The notes beneath the pieces are model-generated. The model ran no database searches. It saw only the letters and a list, made by a program, of their open reading frames with translations, and was not told where the DNA came from. Below are positions 60,281-64,000 of a stretch of 64,000 bases of DNA, piece by piece. Source of the DNA: an uncultured Dehalococcoidia bacterium (GTDB lineage: Bacteria; Chloroflexota; Dehalococcoidia; Lucifugimonadales; UBA3495); assembly GCA_951812535.1 (NCBI GenBank), contig CATOSK010000005.1, positions 1 through 64,000 on the forward strand, read 5' to 3'. The first letter of the stretch is position 1, and every line of letters starts with the position of its first letter. Position numbers and translations under genes: made by a program.

Positions 60281-61441
60281 TTATGCCAGTGCCTTCACCG
60301 CCTCGGCCAGTTGGTTGACTTCGTCCTCGGTGTTGAAGAAGTGGAGCGATGCCCGGACCGCCGCAGGGTGCGGGACCTGCCGGACAACGATGCGGTGGTT
60401 GTTCCACAGGTTTTCCACCACCGATTTGGGCTCCCATCCGGCCACGGCGAAGGACACCAGCCCCGCCGACAGTTCCGTGTCTTCGGGAGACAGGACGCTG
60501 ACGCCGGGAATTTGTCGTAGCTGGGCTTTCAACCCTTCCGCCAGTCCGAGGTTGCGGGTTTCTATATTTTCAACACCGATTTCCCCGATGAAGCGGGATG
60601 CTTCCAGGAACGCCGCTTGCAGGGGGGCGCTGGATGACCCGCCGACGAACTTGTCCATGGAGTTAATGTTGGGTTCCAGGTGGTCCGGCGTGACCGGTGG
60701 CACCAACGCCCTCCCTCCGGTGTGGGCCGGGTGGACCTCGGGGATCAGTTCCCGCTTGATGTAGAGCGCGCCCACCCCTTCGTAGCCGAGGACCCACTTC
60801 TGCCCGGGTATGGAGTAGAAATCAAAACCTTGGCCAGCCATGTCCAGCTGGATATGGCCCCCGGTCTGCGCCCCGTCCAGCATGATCAGCGCGCCGTGGG
60901 CGTGGGCCATGCGGCAAAGGTCCTCGGCGGGCAGGCGCATTCCGGTGGAGTACTCGATGTGACTGACGAAGACCATGCGGGTGCTGGGAGTGAAGGCTTC
61001 CTCGAACTTCTGGAGGATAGTCTCCCTGGAGTCATGGGGATCCAGCGTCACCACCCGAGGCTTTACCCCGTAGCGCTCCCCCAGCATGACTATCGGGACG
61101 ATAACCGAGCCATGTTCCAGGTTGCAGGTGATGATTTCGTCCCCGGGTTTCCAGTCCAACCCGCTGAGGACGATGTTCAACCCCTCGGTGGTGTTGCGGG
61201 TCACCAGAACTTCGTCTATGGAGGCGTTCAACAATCCGGCAGCGGCCACGCGGGCGTTACCCCGAATCTCGCGGCCGGATTCCTGGACTGCCGGACTGGC
61301 GGCGCCCTCCTCCATCTCCAGGTCTACCCGGGTCTTCAATGCCTCGGCTACCGACCGAGGCGGTGGGCCGGACCAGCCGGTGTTCATGTAGGTCATTCTG
61401 GACAGGACAGGAATCTCCGCCCGTAACTGCATAACGTCCAC
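60281..61441 (-). CDS. Class V aminotransferase family protein (PLP enzyme)
   Basis: The 386-residue protein is a fold-type I PLP enzyme of the class V group (cysteine desulfurase/isopenicillin-N-epimerase-like). Seen: YMNTGWSGPPPRSV, NTTEGLNIVLSGLDWKPGDEIITCNLEHGS, VSHIEYSTGMRLP, MLDGAQTGGHIQLDM and PLP lysine in SIPGQKWVLGYEG (about 220). It lacks the catalytic Cys loop of true desulfurases in any obvious form, so an epimerase/lyase role is more likely. GTG 61441 is preferred because GGAGG lies nine bases upstream; an ATG at 61432 is the alternative. It follows the oxidoreductase gene by 68 bp. Confidence 0.9.
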   Translation of the reverse strand: MDVMQLRAEIPVLSRMTYMNTGWSGPPPRSVAEALKTRVDLEMEEGAASPAVQESGREIRGNARVAAAGLLNASIDEVLVTRNTTEGLNIVLSGLDWKPGDEIITCNLEHGSVIVPIVMLGERYGVKPRVVTLDPHDSRETILQKFEEAFTPSTRMVFVSHIEYSTGMRLPAEDLCRMAHAHGALIMLDGAQTGGHIQLDMAGQGFDFYSIPGQKWVLGYEGVGALYIKRELIPEVHPAHTGGRALVPPVTPDHLEPNINSMDKFVGGSSSAPLQAAFLEASRFIGEIGVENIETRNLGLAEGLKAQLRQIPGVSVLSPEDTELSAGLVSFAVAGWEPKSVVENLWNNHRIVVRQVPHPAAVRASLHFFNTEDEVNQLAEAVKALA

Positions 61442-61509
61442 GAAGATGTCCTCCTTCCGGGGTGTGTTCGGGTTGCCTTGCTCTCGAAAATTTGAGGCCT
61501 GGTGCGGAG

Positions 61510-62607
61510 CTAATCCCCCACCGCCACCTGCCGTCCCTCGGTGGTGGACCGGCGGATGTCGTCCAGGAATTCGTGCAGCTTGACGGCGGTGGCGAAGCTG
61601 GGTTCGCAGGTCCCCGATCCGTTGATGGCCTGGCCAAACTGGTAGTACATCTGGCCCACGTTGAAAGCCTCTCCGGCGGGCATCCCTTCCAGCACGCTGG
61701 TATAGCGTGCTGGAACCTCGATGGCCTCCAGCCGATCGCTGTTCTGGGCCCCTTCCAGGTTGACTTCCTTAAGCTGGGGTGAGTCGTCGGAGGCAGCCAT
61801 CAGCGTTCCCTTGCTGCCGTAGACCTCCAGCCGCAGCCCGCTGCCTGCGTAGGGAGTGGACGCCACATGGACCGAGGCCACCGCTCCGTTGTCCAACTGC
61901 CCGCTCACCAGCACATTGTCCGGCGAGGTAACGTCCAGGACGTCACCGGTGTCGCTGGCAGTCCACTGCCTGGCCTGGGTGCTGACCACGGACGACACCT
62001 GGGCCAGGTCGCCGACCACGAACTGCATAGCGTCCACCGTGTGCCCGAAGGCGATGGTGAGGGTGTTGGCCCCCAAATCCACGTCCCGCTGCCAGGTGCG
62101 GTCCAGCACTCGGGACAGGACTCCGCCGCGGATCATACTGCAATGGCAGGACATGACGTCTCCCACGAATCCGTCCTCGATCAAGTCTTTCATGTGCAGC
62201 ATGGCGGGATTGGCGCGGGCCTGCAGCCCGACCATGTTGACCAGTCCCTTGGCCTGGGCGAGTTCGGCCATTTCGCGGGCCTGGCCGGTGTCCTGTCCCA
62301 GGGGCCACTCGGTGTAGACGTGCTTGCCGGCGTTGAGAGCGGCCATGGTGGGTTCGTAGTGAGAGGGGACGCGAAGGACCACCGCCACCGCGTCTATTTC
62401 CGGGTGGGCCAGCATATTCTCGTAGTTGTCGAAGGCCAGCCGGGCCCCGAAGGCCTGGGCCGACTCCTCGGCACTTTCCATGCGGGTGGTGCATACCCCG
62501 GTCAGCTCAAATTCCGGGCTGGCGACCAGGGCAGGCAGGTGGGAACGGGGAGCCCAGCCCCGGTGAATGTTGGCTCCGATGACACCGATGCGAATCCTGT
62601 CGGCCAT
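61510..62607 (-). CDS. Gfo/Idh/MocA family oxidoreductase
   Basis: The 365-residue protein has an N-terminal Rossmann fold (IGVIGANIHRGWAPRSHLPAL), the family motif EWPLGQDTGQAREMAELA (normally EKP), and a C-terminal alpha/beta domain with DLGANTLTIAFGHTVDAMQFVVGD. Members are NAD(P)-dependent sugar or inositol dehydrogenases and related. The EKP lysine is replaced by Trp-Pro (TEWPL), which should alter catalysis. It is upstream of the aminotransferase on the same strand, so the two may be an operon. The aldo/keto reductase lies divergently. Confidence 0.9.
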   Translation of the reverse strand: MADRIRIGVIGANIHRGWAPRSHLPALVASPEFELTGVCTTRMESAEESAQAFGARLAFDNYENMLAHPEIDAVAVVLRVPSHYEPTMAALNAGKHVYTEWPLGQDTGQAREMAELAQAKGLVNMVGLQARANPAMLHMKDLIEDGFVGDVMSCHCSMIRGGVLSRVLDRTWQRDVDLGANTLTIAFGHTVDAMQFVVGDLAQVSSVVSTQARQWTASDTGDVLDVTSPDNVLVSGQLDNGAVASVHVASTPYAGSGLRLEVYGSKGTLMAASDDSPQLKEVNLEGAQNSDRLEAIEVPARYTSVLEGMPAGEAFNVGQMYYQFGQAINGSGTCEPSFATAVKLHEFLDDIRRSTTEGRQVAVGD

Positions 62608-62702
62608 GTCGTTGCCTCCTCTAACTGCTTTTGGGCCATCCTAACACGGGTTTGACGCGGACGGACAGGGTGGGACAGTATGGGACCGGTGAGGTGACGA
62701 TT

Positions 62703-63722
62703 ATGACTCTTCCTGAATCCAGCCGTTTCCAACTTGCCCGTGACATCTCCATCTGCCGCGTCCTCAATGGAATGTGGCAGGTATCCGGGGCGCACGGACG
62801 GATTGATCCGACAGCCGCTGTTCGCTTCATGTTCGCCTACGCGGATGCGGGGTTCACGACGTGGGACCTGGCGGATCACTACGGGCCGGCAGAGGACTTC
62901 ATCGGAGAGTTCCGGCGGCAGTTGGCGGAGTCGCGGGGTGAAGATGCCCTGTCCGGCATCGAAGCGTTCACCAAGTGGGTGCCCCGCCCGGGGCCGATGC
63001 CGCGTCAGGTCGTGGAGAACAACATTGACATTTCCCTGCGGCGGATGGGGGTGGAGCGGCTGGACCTGCTGCAGTTCCACTGGTGGGACTACCGAGACGG
63101 CCGCTACCTGGAGGCCCTGTCCCACCTGGCGGCTCTGAGAGACGAGGGGAAAATTGGGGAGGTTGCCCTGACCAACTTCGATACCCAGCGGATGCGGGAG
63201 ATCGCCCAGGCCGGCATCCGGTGCGTGTCCAACCAGGTGCAGTATTCCCTGATCGACCGCCGTCCCGAAGTGGCTATGGCGGAATTCTGCCAGGAAAGCG
63301 GGGCATCGCTGCTGGCCTATGGGACGGTCTGCGGGGGGTTGCTTTCCGACCGGTACCTGGGACAGCCGGAGCCATCCCGCATGGATCTGACTACAGCCAG
63401 CCTCGGGAAGTACAAGCAGATGATTGATGCCTGGGGCGGCTGGAACCTGTTCCAGCAACTCCTGACCGTGCTTCGATCCGTGGCAGACAAGCATGGCATG
63501 AGCATAGCCAACGTGGCTGTCCGGTATGTTTTGGACCGTCCGGTGGTGGCGGGAGTTATTGTCGGAGCGAGGTTGGGGGTGGCGGAGCACATATCCGACA
63601 ACGCACGGATATTCAACTTCAACCTGGATGACGAAGACCTGGAATTCATTGAATCAGCACTGGCGCAGTCTCGCGACCTGTACCGGATCATCGGCGACTG
63701 CGGGGACGAGTACCGGCGGTAG
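62703..63722 (+). CDS. Aldo/keto reductase family protein
   Basis: The 339-residue protein has the (alpha/beta)8 AKR pattern: FTTWDLADHYGPAEDFIGEF (Asp and Tyr of the tetrad), AFTKWVPRPGP (Lys), LDLLQFHWWDY (His), and the C-terminal NADPH region VIVGARLGVAEHISDN. AKRs reduce aldehydes and ketones with NADPH. ATG 62703 is chosen with GAGGTG upstream. It diverges from the Gfo/Idh/MocA gene, with 95 bp between starts, so they may share regulation. Confidence 0.9.
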   Translation: MTLPESSRFQLARDISICRVLNGMWQVSGAHGRIDPTAAVRFMFAYADAGFTTWDLADHYGPAEDFIGEFRRQLAESRGEDALSGIEAFTKWVPRPGPMPRQVVENNIDISLRRMGVERLDLLQFHWWDYRDGRYLEALSHLAALRDEGKIGEVALTNFDTQRMREIAQAGIRCVSNQVQYSLIDRRPEVAMAEFCQESGASLLAYGTVCGGLLSDRYLGQPEPSRMDLTTASLGKYKQMIDAWGGWNLFQQLLTVLRSVADKHGMSIANVAVRYVLDRPVVAGVIVGARLGVAEHISDNARIFNFNLDDEDLEFIESALAQSRDLYRIIGDCGDEYRR

Positions 63723-63793
63723 GGATTGCCTTCGCCGTGCGGGCACCGGATACTTGCCGGCAACAGATACGAAATCATACAACAGGAGCCGAC

Positions 63794-64000
63794 GATGCAG
63801 TTTGGAGTAGTTTTTCCTCAGACGGAGATCGGGGCCGACCCCGGGGCGGTCCGGGAGTATGTTCAGGCCGCCGAGGGGATGGGGTATTCGTACATTTTCA
63901 TCGCAGACCATGTCCTGGGGGCGGATCCGGCCCACCATGAGCATGTCGTAGGCTCCTACTACACCCACCAGAGCGTGATCCACGAGACGTTCACGACGTT
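63794..64000 (+). CDS. LLM class oxidoreductase, 5' part (cut by window edge)
   Basis: The first 69 residues read MQFGVVFPQTEIGADPGAVREYVQAAEGMGYSYIFIADHVLGAD, closely matching the start of the 57126 protein. AGGAG precedes the ATG. The gene continues beyond the window. Confidence 0.88.

Noticed and set aside
62502-63590. Minus-strand 362-residue frame opposite the aldo/keto reductase
   Set aside because: The plus strand encodes a clear aldo/keto reductase with its ribosome site; the opposite frame has no motif.

Overview
The window looks like a 64 kb chromosomal piece of a GC-rich, heterotrophic Chloroflexota bacterium of the Dehalococcoidia/SAR202 type. This is inferred from gene content, not from a marker gene: there is no rRNA, and I saw no tRNA. 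The pointers are several luciferase-like flavin oxidoreductases, an expanded set of family-5 solute-binding lipoproteins, MmgE/PrpD, acyl-CoA-dehydrogenase-like and class V aminotransferase genes, NIPSNAP, DUF3326, and a PspA/PspAA pair. Most genes lie on the minus strand.

Layout. 1-1.3 kb: IS3 remnant and a six-helix membrane protein. 1.9-5.2 kb: NIPSNAP, then a polyamine-type pair (carboxynorspermidine decarboxylase overlapping DUF3326). 5.2-10.7 kb: envelope-stress block (PspAA, PspA and a small membrane protein; diverging DUF4178-DUF350; a Ser/Arg-rich lipoprotein with an uncharacterised partner). 10.8-15.5 kb: a divergent SecA-like ATPase translationally coupled to a transglutaminase-fold protein. 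16-17.8 kb: recN. 18-25 kb: a degraded, rearranged stretch with two nearly identical YbaK-type genes, transposase and oxidoreductase remnants, an acyl-CoA-dehydrogenase-like gene, a BNR propeller and an orphan CoA-transferase subunit. 25-34.4 kb: lipoproteins, MmgE/PrpD, a CPA2 antiporter with CBS domains, small genes and GC-rich repeats.

34.4-47 kb holds six tandem minus-strand family-5 solute-binding lipoproteins; a seventh is at 58.3-60.2 kb on the plus strand. Each has its own TTGACA-17/18-TATAAY-like promoter and its own GC-rich terminator, and no permease or ATPase gene is present. Enzymes around them (three intact or partial luciferase-like oxidoreductases, a 4,5-dihydroxyphthalate-decarboxylase-like binding protein, alpha/beta hydrolase, aminotransferase V, Gfo/Idh/MocA, aldo/keto reductase) suggest uptake and oxidative breakdown of diverse organic compounds.

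48.8-54.6 kb is an accessory island: an XRE-ImmA/DUF4411 module, a DUF4258-DUF2283 module bracketed by copies of the alpha/beta-hydrolase 3' end, and an uncharacterised three-gene operon with two tandem paralogues. The best candidates for undescribed biology are the SecA-like/transglutaminase-like pair, that three-gene operon, and the hydrolase-3'-end-bracketed toxin-antitoxin modules.
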